A stretch of 64,000 nt of DNA from Halomarina salina (GCF_023074835.1 NZ_JALLGW010000001.1:186001-250000); one strand, 5' to 3'. Counted from the first letter of the stretch, positions 55,022 through 63,450 are shown. Numbers and translations are program-made. The notes: generated from the letters alone by a model not told the origin.

Positions 55022-55031
55022 TCTTTAATAG
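55022..55031 (+). promoter_or_regulatory. TATA-like element for aIF1
   Basis: 'tctttaatag' is centred about 30 nt before ATG 55057, fitting a short or absent leader. Confidence 0.55.
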
Positions 55032-55056
55032 AGCCATCGAGTACCCCCAACTCGTA

Positions 55057-55350
55057 ATGTCGGAAGTCTGCTCGACGTGTGGATTGCCCCAGGAACTCTG
55101 CGTCTGCGAGGACGTCGCCAAGGAGTCCCAGGAGATCAACATCCACATCGACGAGCGCCGATACGGAAAGGAGGTAACGGTCATCACGGGGTTCGACCCG
55201 CGTGACGTGGACATGGACAGCCTGTCCTCCGACCTGAAGTCGAAGTTCGCCTGCGGTGGAACCGTCGAGGACGATTCCATCGAACTGCAGGGGAACCACA
55301 CCGGCCGGGTCGAGGACTTCCTGCGCGAGAAGGGCTTCAACGTGGCCTGA
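55057..55350 (+). CDS. Translation initiation factor aIF1 (SUI1)
   Basis: A 97-residue SUI1-domain protein, the archaeal equivalent of eIF1, which checks start-codon selection on the small ribosomal subunit. It carries an N-terminal zinc-like '[15 protein letters not shown]', then the SUI1 core '[14 protein letters not shown]' and '[20 protein letters not shown]' (shown in two parts), and ends in 'FLREKGF'. Length and motifs match archaeal aIF1 exactly. It has its own TATA-like element and is convergent with the rhodanese gene. Confidence 0.97.
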   Translation: MSEVCSTCGLPQELCVCEDVAKESQEINIHIDERRYGKEVTVITGFDPRDVDMDSLSSDLKSKFACGGTVEDDSIELQGNHTGRVEDFLREKGFNVA

Positions 55351-55410
55351 CCGACCGTCCGACCTCCACGTTCTCGTCGTCACTCAGAACGCCACCAGCG
55401 ACGCCACTGC

Positions 55411-55824
55411 TCAGAACGGTGCGTCCGGCCCCTCGTCCGTCGTGTCTCCAGTCGCTGGGTCACCGGCCGTCGCGCTGGCCCCGTCGTCTCCTTCGCCGCG
55501 TCCGTCGCTCCCCGCTTCGAATCCGAACTCCCAGCCGTCGATACCCCCCGCGAGGCTCTCGACGGTGGCTCCGTTCGCCCCCTCGTAGGAACCGACGAGC
55601 CTGGCGGCCTGTATCGAGGACTTGCCGACCGGACAGACCGTCACGACACGGTTCGCTCCGTCGAGCGACTCGACGCGCTGCGGGAGTTCTGCGAAGGGGA
55701 TGTTCTCGCTGCCGGGGATGTGACCCTGTGCGAACGCGCCCGGTGCGCGGATGTCGACGATGCGGACGTCGGCGTCCGACTCGATGAGGTCACGGAGCTC
55801 CTCGGCGCGAATCTCGCCGTCCAT
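55411..55824 (-). CDS. Rhodanese-like domain protein
   Basis: A 137-residue single rhodanese domain. Active-site Cys64 lies in 'VVTVCPVGKSS' (60-70), and 'VRIVDIRAPGAFAQGHIPGS' (in part) is the classic first strand-helix. The active loop CPVGKSS differs from the usual CxxGxR, so sulfur donor specificity may be altered. A Gly/Asp/Ala-rich acidic tail of about 40 residues follows the domain. Such proteins pass sulfane sulfur or act as phosphatase-like relatives. It is the last gene of the minus-strand set, 29 bp behind a Nudix gene. Confidence 0.9.
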   Translation of the reverse strand: MDGEIRAEELRDLIESDADVRIVDIRAPGAFAQGHIPGSENIPFAELPQRVESLDGANRVVTVCPVGKSSIQAARLVGSYEGANGATVESLAGGIDGWEFGFEAGSDGRGEGDDGASATAGDPATGDTTDEGPDAPF

Positions 55825-55853
55825 ACCGAGACACGGGACGCCGGCGGCTTAAG

Positions 55854-56381
55854 CTACAGGAGACCGGCCTCGCGAGCGAGGAACAGCGGCATCGCCAGCC
55901 AGGCGACGGCCGACGTCGAGCGGACGTACTCGAACGCCTCCGTCACCGACCGATGGTGGACCTCGATGTCGGACTCGCCGGAGTGGAGTTCCGGGTCGCC
56001 CGCTTCGAGGTCGGTGGCGACGACGACGTGCTGACGACTCCGCTCCCAGCCCGAGGGGTAGTACGAGCCGACGTGTTCGAGGGCTCCCGCCCGATAGCCG
56101 GTCTCCTCGCGGAGTTCTCGCGCCGCGGCGTCCAGTGGGTCGTCGCCCTCGGTGCTTCCGGCGGGACACTCAAGGAACGTCCCGCGGAGTCGCGGTCGGT
56201 ACTGCTCGACGAGGACCAGTTCGCCCTCCTCCGTGACCGCCACGACCGTCACGTCGTCGGGTTTGTCGAGGTAGTAGTAGTCGCCGGGCGTCCCGTCGGC
56301 CTGCTCGACGCTGTCCCGGCGGACCGCGAAGAACGGGTTCTCGTACTCGACGCTCGTGTCGGTGACGGGCCAGTCGTCCAT
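55854..56381 (-). CDS. Nudix hydrolase (ADP-ribose pyrophosphatase-like)
   Basis: A 175-residue Nudix enzyme with the ADP-ribose-pyrophosphatase-like pattern 'LVEQYRPRLRGTFLECPAGST' (part) followed by the Nudix box ending 'RELREETGYRAG'; the first conserved Glu of the box is an Asp here. 'GSYYPSGWERSRQHVVVATDL' suits a substrate loop. It cleaves a nucleoside diphosphate linked to another group; ADP-sugar is the best guess from the EQYR motif. ATG 56381 is preferred over the upstream in-frame ATG 56426 because the extra residues are Arg-rich. A second Nudix gene lies two genes away. Confidence 0.88.
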   Translation of the reverse strand: MDDWPVTDTSVEYENPFFAVRRDSVEQADGTPGDYYYLDKPDDVTVVAVTEEGELVLVEQYRPRLRGTFLECPAGSTEGDDPLDAAARELREETGYRAGALEHVGSYYPSGWERSRQHVVVATDLEAGDPELHSGESDIEVHHRSVTEAFEYVRSTSAVAWLAMPLFLAREAGLL

Positions 56382-56442
56382 ACGGCGCGTCCGACGACGA
56401 CCTCGGAGTAGGTTCCGCTTCGCCACGGTCGACCGTCCGGCC

Positions 56443-57618
56443 CTACACTCGGGCCGCCGTCCCTCGGTCCGGGAGGAAGACGTAGACGACCGTCGCGACC
56501 GCCGTGAGGAGGGCCAGCAGGAGGAACGCGACGTCGAACAGCCCCTGGTCGGCCATCGCGCCGACGGCGACGGAGCCGAACGAGCCGACGACGAAGAACG
56601 CGGTTCGGAGCAGGCCCCACGCCGTCCCCTGCACCTCCTCGGCCAGCAGGCGGACGATGTAGCCGTTCGAGAGCGGCCCGACGGCGAGGCGGACGCCCAG
56701 CGTGATGGCGACGGCCGAGAGCGCGAGGACGCCGTCGACGAACGGGAGCGCGACCAGCGGCAGGACGGAGAACGCCGAGACGGCGAGCATCACGCGGTGG
56801 TGACCGAACCGGTCGGCCGCGCTCCCCGCCAGCCACTGCGAGACGCCGCCGCCGAGGAACAACAGCGCGTAGACGCTCGCCGCCGTCGTCTCGGTGAGTC
56901 CCTTCTGCTCGTGGAGGTACGTCGGGAAGAACGCGGTCAGCCCCTGCATCGCGAACAGCATCACCGTCATGGCGAGGACGGCGAGCACGACCCCCCGGTT
57001 GGCGATGGCCGAGCGGACGGCCCCGACCGAGAACTCGACGGCCGACCCGCCGCCGTCGTCGGGGAGGACGAGCCACGACACGACCCCCAGTGCGAGGAAG
57101 ACGGGCGCGATGCCGCCGAGCGCCGTCCGCCAGCCGTACTGCTCGGTGAGCCACGTCGTCGCGATGGGGAGCCCCGCCGCGCCGACGGAGCCAGCGGCGA
57201 GGACGATACCGAACGCGACGCCGTCGTTCTCGCGGAACGTCCGGGTGAGGATGGTTGCGCGCGGCGGGCCGAACAGCCCCGTCGCGAAGCCGAACAGCGC
57301 ACACGCGAGCAGGAAGACGCCGACGCCGGGGGCGACGTAGAACACGAGCAGGCTCGCGCCGCCCGTCAGGAGGCTGACGGCGAGCAGCGGGCGTTCGCCG
57401 ACCCGGTCGGCCATCGTCCCCGCCGGGAACTGCATCAGCGCGTAGGTGACCCAGATGACGGTGACGACGACGCCCGCGAGCGTGCTGGAGAACGCGAACT
57501 CCTCGCGGACGTACGGCAGGAGCGCGGGCACGACGTAGCGCGCCCCGAGGACGACGAACCAGCCGGCGGCGACGGTGCCGAGGACGCTCCCCTTGCCGTC
57601 GCCGGTCAGGCCAGACAC
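56443..57618 (-). CDS. MFS transporter
   Basis: A 391-residue 12-helix protein starting at GTG 57618, one base after the upstream Nudix stop. The loop 2-3 motif is 'GTMADRVGERPLLAV', the half-way repeat 'GSAADRFGHHRVML'. Helix 1 is 'TVAAGWFVVLGARYVVPALL' and helix 5 contains 'FGFATGLFGPPRATIL', an MFS motif C-like sequence that often marks antiporters. The substrate is unknown. Its place inside a Nudix-containing set could mean export of a nucleotide-derived or toxic compound, but nothing directly shows this. Confidence 0.88.
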   Translation of the reverse strand: MSGLTGDGKGSVLGTVAAGWFVVLGARYVVPALLPYVREEFAFSSTLAGVVVTVIWVTYALMQFPAGTMADRVGERPLLAVSLLTGGASLLVFYVAPGVGVFLLACALFGFATGLFGPPRATILTRTFRENDGVAFGIVLAAGSVGAAGLPIATTWLTEQYGWRTALGGIAPVFLALGVVSWLVLPDDGGGSAVEFSVGAVRSAIANRGVVLAVLAMTVMLFAMQGLTAFFPTYLHEQKGLTETTAASVYALLFLGGGVSQWLAGSAADRFGHHRVMLAVSAFSVLPLVALPFVDGVLALSAVAITLGVRLAVGPLSNGYIVRLLAEEVQGTAWGLLRTAFFVVGSFGSVAVGAMADQGLFDVAFLLLALLTAVATVVYVFLPDRGTAARV

Positions 57619-57619
57619 G

Positions 57620-58198
57620 TCAGAGCAGCCCCTCCGCGCGAGCGAGCAACACGCCTTCGAGGGTCGCGTCGTTCGCCGGCTCCTCGCGGATGCGGTCGAG
57701 GACGCCGTCGACGGGCACCCGGCGGACCTCGATGAACTCGTTGGAGTCGAGCGTGCGGTCGGTCTCGGTCAGGTCCGTCGCGAACACGAGCCCCCGGCGA
57801 TGTCGGAGGACGCCCGTCGAGACCCAGAAGTCCTCCAGTGACACCGTCGTCTCGGGGTGCCAGCCGGTCTCCTCGGCGAGTTCGCGGGCGGCGGCCGACT
57901 CGTACGCCGCGGGCGCGATGGTCTCGTCGCCCGCCAGGTCGCCGTCGGGCGAGTCCTCGTCCTCGACGATGCCCGCCGGGAGCTCCAGACAGTGGCGCTC
58001 GATGGCCGGGCGGAACTGCTCGACCATCACCAGTTCGTCCCCGTCGCGCGCGACCACGACGACGGCGGGCGGCAGTGCCGCCCAGTAGTAGTTCTTCTCG
58101 GTGCCGTCCGGCTGGCGGTAGCGGTCGTAGCCGCCGGTGTACCAGCCGGTCTCGTACTCCGTCACGGACTCGACGAACGTCCAGTCGTCGGGGATCAT
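57620..58198 (-). CDS. Nudix hydrolase
   Basis: A 192-residue Nudix enzyme. 'LVMVEQFRPAIERHCLELPAGI' (part) is followed by a Nudix box in which a 20-residue acidic insertion ('EDEDSPDGDLAGDETIAPA') separates the first Gly from 'ARELAEETGWHPE'. The Glu pair of the box and the Q-F-R strand are intact, so metal binding should work. ADP-ribose-type substrates are likely. ATG 58198 overlaps the stop of the upstream gene (ATGA). The gene is tightly packed with its neighbours and followed one base later by the MFS start. Confidence 0.88.
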   Translation of the reverse strand: MIPDDWTFVESVTEYETGWYTGGYDRYRQPDGTEKNYYWAALPPAVVVVARDGDELVMVEQFRPAIERHCLELPAGIVEDEDSPDGDLAGDETIAPAAYESAAARELAEETGWHPETTVSLEDFWVSTGVLRHRRGLVFATDLTETDRTLDSNEFIEVRRVPVDGVLDRIREEPANDATLEGVLLARAEGLL

Positions 58199-58695
58199 CG
58201 CCCGACCCCGGCGAGTCGGTCGGTCGGGGACCCTCCGGTCGTCCTGCTCGCCATGCTCGTCGCGTTCGTCGCGTTCGCCCGGGGCACCGAACCCGTCGCG
58301 TTCGCCGCCTCTTCCCCGCGGACGAGTTCGAGTCGGTAGGTCGCGTTGCCCCGCGTGACGAACCCCGTCCGGTTCTCGACGGCGCTCGCGTTGCGCGCCG
58401 CCAGTTCGCTCAACTCGTCGAACGGCGAGTGCGTGAACGCCTCCTTGAGGCCCAGCGGGCCGTCGTAGTACGCGTCGCTCCGCCCCGAGTCGAGTGCGGC
58501 CGTCGTGTACGGGAACCGTCGCTCGGAGAGGGCCGTCGCGTTCACCGTCGCGGGCGCGCTCCCGTTCTCGACCGTCTGTGCGGTGAGGTAGTACGGGTCG
58601 CCAGACCGGAGGAGGCTCGGGAGCGCCCCGAGCGCCAGCAGGAGGACGAGGACGGCGAGGACGACGAGGACGACGTTGCGGGTGATTCGCCTCAT
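58195..58695 (-). CDS. Membrane-anchored extracellular protein, function unknown
   Basis: A 166-residue protein from ATG 58695. It begins with a strong hydrophobic segment after a basic start ('MRRITRNVVLVVLAVLVLLL', 1-20) that can be a signal anchor, and the rest is soluble, presumably outside. It contains several N-x-S/T sites ('NGSAP', 'NATAL', 'NASAV', 'NATYR', 'NATGS', 'NATNAT'), more than expected by chance and compatible with N-glycosylation in archaea. No family recognised. Its start overlaps the upstream stop by 4 nt and its stop overlaps the downstream Nudix start, so it is part of the operon. Confidence 0.7.
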   Translation of the reverse strand: MRRITRNVVLVVLAVLVLLLALGALPSLLRSGDPYYLTAQTVENGSAPATVNATALSERRFPYTTAALDSGRSDAYYDGPLGLKEAFTHSPFDELSELAARNASAVENRTGFVTRGNATYRLELVRGEEAANATGSVPRANATNATSMASRTTGGSPTDRLAGVGR

Positions 58696-59132
58696 TCGCC
58701 GGTCGCCCCGGCACGTTCCAGTTCCGACCGGTACAGTCGCCCGAACGCGATACGCCGGAGCGTCCCGACGGCGGCCTCGCGTTCGTTCTGGTAGGTCGCC
58801 GCCACGACGGTCTCCGCGAACGGGACGGCGTGCCAGACGACGTTCTCCACCGTGTCGCTCCCCTCGACGTGGCGGTCGTAGTCGGGGTGGTCGTCGCACC
58901 ACGTCTCGAACTCCTCGCGCGTGCCGACCTGGACGGTCAGCAGCGACGCGAACAGCGCGTCGTGGGCCGTCGCGTACACGTCGTTCGTCAGGCGCTCGTC
59001 TCGTTCGACGCGGTCGAACTCCATCCGCCGGACGGACTCCTTCACGACCGTCGCCGCCGCCGTCGCGAGGTCGGCGTACTGCTCACGTGCGTCGGCGGGA
59101 CTCTCGGGAGCCAACAACCCCTCCGTTTCCAT
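58692..59132 (-). CDS. Haloarchaeal conserved protein (DUF5809-like, tentative)
   Basis: A 146-residue soluble protein, mostly helical. 'ARGEQYADLATAAATVVKE'-type N terminus (as AREQYADLATAAATVV) is followed by 'FDRVERDERLTNDVYATAHD' and a conserved-looking 'WCDDHPDYDRHVEGSDTVEN' segment. I associate it tentatively with DUF5809, which is often next to a DUF5810 gene as here. No catalytic motif is clear, though the Asp/His-rich 'DDHPDYDRH' might bind metal. It lies 58 bp behind the DUF5810-like gene on the same strand and overlaps the next start by 4 nt. Confidence 0.65.
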   Translation of the reverse strand: METEGLLAPESPADAREQYADLATAAATVVKESVRRMEFDRVERDERLTNDVYATAHDALFASLLTVQVGTREEFETWCDDHPDYDRHVEGSDTVENVVWHAVPFAETVVAATYQNEREAAVGTLRRIAFGRLYRSELERAGATGE

Positions 59133-59190
59133 GCTGCGGGCTACGAGAGCGCGATAGTTAGGTGTCCTGAAAGCGGGACCGACCGCACGG

Positions 59191-59715
59191 TCACTCGTCG
59201 GTCGCGGCGTCGCCTGCCGCGTCCGACTCGTCGCTCGCCTCGGTCTCGTCGGTCTCGTCGGTCTCGTCGGTGCGGTCGCGGTCTCCTGGGTCTTCGTCGT
59301 CGGCGGCGTCGTCGCCCAGCATCTCCTCGGTCATCTCGCGGGCCTCCTCGTAGATGGCCTTCGTCTCCTCGTCCAGCTCGGGAGACTCCTGCGAGCGGAC
59401 CTCGTGGGGGACGCCGTCCCGACCGGGCGTTCGCACCTCGTCCTCGAACAGGCGCCCGGACCGCTCGTGGTCGTGCTGGTGTTCGCCGTCGACGTTGACG
59501 GTGTCCTCGAACACCTCCTGGTACTCCGCCTCCTCCGCGTGGTCGGTGACGCGGTCGGCGAGTTCGGCTTCACCCACCTCGTTCCAGTCGGGCAGGTTCT
59601 CGTCCAGCCACGCCTCGTGCTCGCCGCCGTGGAGCATCGCGGTGAACGCGAGGTGGTTGGCGAGGTGGCGCGCGTCGGCCTGTGGCGTCTCGCAGACCGG
59701 ACAGGCGTATCCCAT
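59191..59715 (-). CDS. Haloarchaeal zinc-finger protein (DUF5810-like, tentative)
   Basis: A 174-residue protein. The N terminus 'MGYACPVCETPQADARHLANH' (C-x2-C ... H-x3-H) is a C2H2-type zinc finger, followed by a helical 'LAFTAMLHGGEHEAWLDENL' (part). The last 45 residues are a repetitive Asp/Glu/Thr tail ('DETDETDETEASDESD'), a trait of unstructured halophilic tails. I associate it tentatively with DUF5810. The protein is first in the minus-strand set that runs to the rhodanese gene. Function unknown; a nucleic-acid or protein-binding adaptor is possible. Confidence 0.7.
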   Translation of the reverse strand: MGYACPVCETPQADARHLANHLAFTAMLHGGEHEAWLDENLPDWNEVGEAELADRVTDHAEEAEYQEVFEDTVNVDGEHQHDHERSGRLFEDEVRTPGRDGVPHEVRSQESPELDEETKAIYEEAREMTEEMLGDDAADDEDPGDRDRTDETDETDETEASDESDAAGDAATDE

Positions 59716-59808
59716 ACCTGCGGTTGCGGCCGCGACGGGAAAGCCGTGGCGTCCGCCGAATCCATCGTGGTCGTGCGTGACACGCCACCACGATTCGCGG
59801 GACTGTGT

Positions 59809-59836
59809 TAATATAGCATATATGGATTAATATTAT
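59809..59836. promoter_or_regulatory. AT-rich divergent promoter region before gdhB
   Basis: A 28-bp run of nearly pure A/T ('ttaatatagcatatatggat', then 'taatattatatg') is the most AT-rich spot in the region. The part 'taatattata' lies about 30 nt before ATG 59862, so it can serve as the TATA box of the gdhB leader. Confidence 0.5.
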
Positions 59837-59861
59837 ATGTACGTACGGGATAGCGACAGTC

Positions 59862-59972
59862 ATGTACGATGGAAGAACCGCCACCGCGGCGGTTGCCATC
59901 CGGACGTCCGTGGACAGCCCTCCGCTCGTGACAGCAGCACTCGCCACCGCACCGTCGGGGGAGGGTCGCTGA
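59862..59972 (+). CDS. Putative leader ORF of gdhB (36 residues)
   Basis: ATG 59862 opens a 36-codon frame (starts '[17 protein letters not shown]', ends 'APSGEGR') whose TGA overlaps the gdhB ATG by one base (TGATG at 59970-59974). GGAGG (59960-59964) near its end is the likely gdhB ribosome-binding site, 7 nt before the ATG. A TATA-like element sits about 30 nt upstream, so this ORF could be the first thing translated from a leaderless message. It may be chance; the same layout precedes nirA, nasA and narK. Confidence 0.35.
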   Translation: MYDGRTATAAVAIRTSVDSPPLVTAALATAPSGEGR

Positions 59973-61258
59973 TGGCGACGACGGAGGACGCTCCGGAGGA
60001 GGTCGACCCCGAGTCGGAGTCACCGCTGACGACCGCCCGCCGCCAACTGGAGGCGGCCGCGGCCCACCTCGACATCGACGCGAACGTCGTCGAGCGACTG
60101 AAACACCCCCGGAAGGTCGAGCGCGTCGCCGTCCCCGTCGAACGCGACGACGGGAACATCGAGGTGTTCACCGGCTACCGGGCCCAGCACGACTGCGTCC
60201 GCGGGCCGTACAAGGGCGGTCTCCGCTACAACCCGCACGTCACCGAGGACGAGTGCATCGGCCTCGCGATGTGGATGACCTGGAAGTGCGCCGTGATGGA
60301 CATCCCCTTCGGCGGCGCGAAGGGGGGCGTCGTCGTGGACGAGCGCACCCTCTCGAAGGGCGAGAAGGAGCGCCTGACGCGCCGGTTCGCACAGGAACTG
60401 CGCGACGCCGTCGGCCCGAAGAAGGACATCCCGGCACCCGACATGGGCACCGACCCCGAGACGATGGGCTGGTTCATGGACGCCTACTCGATGCAGGAGG
60501 GGGAGACGACGCCCGGCGTCGTGACCGGGAAACCGCCCGTCATCGGCGGGAGCTACGGCCGCGAGGAGTCGCCCGGCCGCTCGGTGGCCATCGTCACCCG
60601 CGAGGCGTGCGACTACTACGACATGGACCTCGACGACACCACCGTCGCAGTGCAGGGCTTCGGCAGCGTCGGCGCGAACGCCGCCCGCCTGCTCGACGAC
60701 TGGGGCGCGTCGGTCGTCGCCGTCAGCGACGTCGACGGAGCCGTCTACGACCCCGACGGCCTCGACACGCGCGACGTGATGGGCCACGACGAGCGCCCCG
60801 GCATGGTGTCGGGCTACGACGCGCCCGAGACGCGCACCAACGAGGAACTGCTCGAACTCGACGTGGACGTACTGATCCCCGCGGCCGTCGGGAACGTCCT
60901 CACGGCGAGCAACGCCAACGACGTGCAGGCCGACCTCGTCGTCGAGGGGGCGAACGGCCCGACGACCACCGGTGCGGACGCCATCTTCGAGCGCCGCGGC
61001 GTGCAGGTCGTCCCGGACATCCTCGCCAACGCGGGCGGCGTCACCGTCTCGTACTTCGAGTGGCTCCAGGACATCAACCGCCGGTCGTGGACGCTCGAAC
61101 GGGTCCACGAGGAACTCGAATCCGAGATGCTCGACGCCTGGGAGGACGTGCGGTCGACGTTCGACACGAGCGACGACCTGTCGTGGCGCGACGCCGCCTA
61201 CGTCGTCGGCCTCCAGCGTGTCGTCGACGCGCACAACGCCCGCGGTCTCTGGCCGTAA
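59972..61258 (+). CDS. gdhB: Glutamate dehydrogenase
   Basis: A 428-residue enzyme that makes glutamate from 2-oxoglutarate and ammonium, or the reverse, with NAD(P). The substrate site is '[18 protein letters not shown]', the catalytic Lys lies in '[15 protein letters not shown]' and the Rossmann motif is '[17 protein letters not shown]'. '[12 protein letters not shown]' and '[18 protein letters not shown]' are conserved near the C terminus. Length is the archaeal norm. It could take up ammonium made by nirA. ATG 59972 is chosen over an in-frame GTG-less extension because GGAGG precedes it and the upstream frame is Arg/His-rich. The leader is long (about 110 nt) for a haloarchaeon. Confidence 0.97.
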   Translation: MATTEDAPEEVDPESESPLTTARRQLEAAAAHLDIDANVVERLKHPRKVERVAVPVERDDGNIEVFTGYRAQHDCVRGPYKGGLRYNPHVTEDECIGLAMWMTWKCAVMDIPFGGAKGGVVVDERTLSKGEKERLTRRFAQELRDAVGPKKDIPAPDMGTDPETMGWFMDAYSMQEGETTPGVVTGKPPVIGGSYGREESPGRSVAIVTREACDYYDMDLDDTTVAVQGFGSVGANAARLLDDWGASVVAVSDVDGAVYDPDGLDTRDVMGHDERPGMVSGYDAPETRTNEELLELDVDVLIPAAVGNVLTASNANDVQADLVVEGANGPTTTGADAIFERRGVQVVPDILANAGGVTVSYFEWLQDINRRSWTLERVHEELESEMLDAWEDVRSTFDTSDDLSWRDAAYVVGLQRVVDAHNARGLWP

Positions 61259-61861
61259 CGCGCCCGGACGACTCCAGACTGCGGTCCGTGGAGACGACGT
61301 GAGTACGAAGAGAAACGTGAACCGACACACGTGCCGTGTCGGCCCACGCGACGGTTGTCAGAGGCTGTCAGAGGCACCGGCGACGCCGTGTTTCGGCGCC
61401 GCCTAGCGCGGACCGTTCGTCACGGGGCGTGCCGGAACTCTTCCACCGTTTCCCACGTGCCAGCCGTGACGAACGCGTCCACTACCCACGTTCGCTGGCA
61501 TTCTAATAAAATTGTGTGTATGTCTAGTATTCAGAGACGTTCTTGGAGATTGTTGATACTCGGGCCGGATAACTATCAAGCAATGAAAAGTGAAAAAATA
61601 AACTTGGGACAGTTGTTGAATATCTCGAACTCGGAGGCGAGTTCCAACGCGACGCGTCGAAACGTCCCGGCGCCTCTCGGCCGACGCGCAGACGGACGAC
61701 GCGAATCGACTGGTCGGTACTCCGAGAGACGGGCGGCGACGGCGTCCGTCGTCCGTCGCACTCCCTTCTCCCGACCGGGGGCCTCCCACGTAGCACAGGG
61801 TTCGTGAGTCGGTACCACCGTTCATTACATAGTTATTACAAGTGCCACACTCTGCCACGGT
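61259..61861. other. Gene-free stretch with an AT-rich island
   Basis: This 603-bp gap has no credible ORF. 61500-61630 is far more AT-rich than anything around it and includes 'gtgaaaaaataaac'; on the minus strand this is a T-rich tract that may end transcription. An imperfect repeat links 'ttgttgatactcgg' (61551-61564) and 'ttgttgaatatctcgaactcgg' (61614-61635). A TATA-like 'agttattacaag' (61828-61839) near the end serves the next gene. Confidence 0.5.
61828..61839 (+). promoter_or_regulatory. TATA-like element for the methyltransferase gene
   Basis: 'agttattacaag' is centred about 28 nt before ATG 61862, fitting a leaderless transcript. Confidence 0.5.
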
Positions 61862-62623
61862 ATGCAGTCCGACGAGGACGCACTCGGGACGGCGATGCTC
61901 GACTTCCAGCGCGGCGGCCTGCGTGGCGACGCCATCCACCGCGACGGTGGCGAGACGTGGCCCGCGTTCGTCGAGGAGAACTACTTCGGCGACCACGGTA
62001 GCTGGCTGGCCGCCCACGACGAGGAGCGTGCCCTGCACGAGTCGCTCTCCGGGCCGCTCCTCGACGTGGGCTGTGGGGCGGGCGGACACAGCGCCTACTA
62101 CCAGGAGCGCTTCGAGACGGTGGCGTTCGACGTCTCGCCGAACGCGGTCCGGGCGGCCCGCGAACGCGGCGTCGAGGACGTCCGCGTCCTCGACATGTTC
62201 GAGGTGGGTGACGCGTTCCCGCGCGGCCGGTTCTCGTCCGCGCTCGTCAACGGGACGCAACTCGGCCTCGCCGGGTCGTTGCCCGGTGTCTCGGCGTTCC
62301 TCGCAGACCTCGCGCGGGTCACCACCGACGACGCGGTGGCGCTCGTCGACAGCTACGACCCCACGCACATCGACGGCGAGACGGCCGCCGAGTTCGGCGG
62401 CTACCGACCCGACCCCCGCGAGGGCGTCTGCCGACGCACGTTCCACGTCGAGTACCACCGCGAGACGGAGTCAGCGAGTCGAGAACGACTGGTCGGGCCG
62501 ACGCTCTCGTTCGTGCTGTTCTCACCGGCGCGGCTCCGGGACGCCTGCGTCGGCACGCCGTGGCGAGTCGCCGACGTCGTTCGGCGCGAGGTGTACTACA
62601 CGGCGAAACTCGTCAGAGAGTGA
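61862..62623 (+). CDS. SAM-dependent class I methyltransferase
   Basis: A 253-residue soluble enzyme. Motif I is 'LLDVGCGAGGHSAYYQERF', motif II-like 'TVAFDVSPNAVRAARERG', and a later 'DVRVLDMFEVGDAFPRGRF' (part) and 'FSSALVNGTQLGLAG' form the remaining SAM pocket. The substrate-binding end ('YTAKLVRE') has no distinguishing features, so the target (small molecule, lipid or protein) is unknown. TATA-like element 28 nt upstream supports the start. It is convergent with the rimI-like gene. Confidence 0.88.
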   Translation: MQSDEDALGTAMLDFQRGGLRGDAIHRDGGETWPAFVEENYFGDHGSWLAAHDEERALHESLSGPLLDVGCGAGGHSAYYQERFETVAFDVSPNAVRAARERGVEDVRVLDMFEVGDAFPRGRFSSALVNGTQLGLAGSLPGVSAFLADLARVTTDDAVALVDSYDPTHIDGETAAEFGGYRPDPREGVCRRTFHVEYHRETESASRERLVGPTLSFVLFSPARLRDACVGTPWRVADVVRREVYYTAKLVRE

Positions 62624-62650
62624 GGAGTCACGTCGAGGCGCTCGAAGCGC

Positions 62651-63175
62651 TCACTGCCGTTCGCGGACCATCACGAGCGCGTTCTCGCCGTCGGCGTAGT
62701 AGCCGGGGACCGTCCGGCGGTGGACGAACCCGTGGTCGCGGTAGAGTGTCATGGCGGCGTCGTTGCTCGCCCGTACTTCGAGGCGTGTCGCGGTCGCGCC
62801 GCGCGCCTCCAGCGACGCCAGGGCGTGTCTGAGCAGGAGTCGGCCGAGCCCCTGGCCCCGGAACGACTCGCGGACGGCGAGGTCCTTCACGTGGCCGATG
62901 TCCCGCCCGAAGTTCGGCGTCAGGTCCGCGACGACGTAACCCGCGATGGTGGTGTCCCCGGCGTCGCTCACCGACTCCACGACCATGAACCCTGGTTCGT
63001 CGAGGAACCGCTCGAACGCTTCGAACGGCCAGGGCTGGGGAAACACCGACTGCTCGATGCGGTAGACGTCGAGCAGGTCCGCTCGCTCGACCGGTCGGAC
63101 CGTCGGCCCCGCGTCCGCTGCCTCGGGCGGCGTCGTGGTCACAGGGTGGTTTCGAGCCGAACGGGCATGAGTCAT
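62651..63175 (-). CDS. rimI: GNAT N-acetyltransferase, RimI-like
   Basis: A 174-residue acetyltransferase. The acetyl-CoA pyrophosphate loop is 'VRESFRGQGLGRLLLRHAL' (RGxGLG/A type), 'VRPVERADLLDVYRIEQSVFP' begins the fold, and 'LEVRASNDAAMTLYRDHGF' followed by 'VPGYYADGENALVM' are RimI/Ard1 hallmarks. In archaea such enzymes acetylate protein N termini, often after the initiator Met is removed. ATG 63175 gives 11 extra polar residues; GTG 63142 is a good alternative. Confidence in the family is high, in the exact start moderate. Confidence 0.92.
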   Translation of the reverse strand: MTHARSARNHPVTTTPPEAADAGPTVRPVERADLLDVYRIEQSVFPQPWPFEAFERFLDEPGFMVVESVSDAGDTTIAGYVVADLTPNFGRDIGHVKDLAVRESFRGQGLGRLLLRHALASLEARGATATRLEVRASNDAAMTLYRDHGFVHRRTVPGYYADGENALVMVRERQ

Positions 63176-63266
63176 CGGGGTCGGGTGCAGCCGGTGCGCC
63201 GCGGTAGTCCACGAACTCCGAGCGTCTCGCTCGGCGAGGCGAAAGAGAGAGAACGTCCGGGTCGCG

Positions 63267-63291
63267 GGTTGCGGGCAAGTGGCCCGCAACC
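63267..63291. repeat. Perfect hairpin, 10-bp stem, 5-nt loop
   Basis: 'ggttgcgggc' and 'gcccgcaacc' are exact complements around 'aagtg'. It is part of the hairpin cluster before aconitase's 3' end. Confidence 0.85.
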
Positions 63292-63332
63292 GCATGCCGT
63301 GGCGTTCACGAGACGCGGAGCGACCCGGTTCA

Positions 63333-63363
63333 CCGTGTTCGAGCGCGACGCGCTCGAACACGG
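63333..63363. repeat. Perfect hairpin, 14-bp stem, GAC loop
   Basis: 'ccgtgttcgagcgc' and 'gcgctcgaacacgg' pair without mismatch around 'gac'. This is the longest GC-rich palindrome with a triloop in the window. Confidence 0.9.
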
Positions 63364-63450
63364 CAGTTTTTAGTCCACCGCTGAACTCGCGATGCTCGTT
63401 CAGCGAGTTCCCGTTCACTGCGTTCGCGGGAACAGGGTTTTGCGCCGAGG

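Noticed and set aside
59837-59971. An N-terminal extension of glutamate dehydrogenase from ATG 59837
   Set aside because: The added residues are rich in Arg, His and Ser and unlike any family N terminus, while GGAGG precedes ATG 59972 at the right distance.
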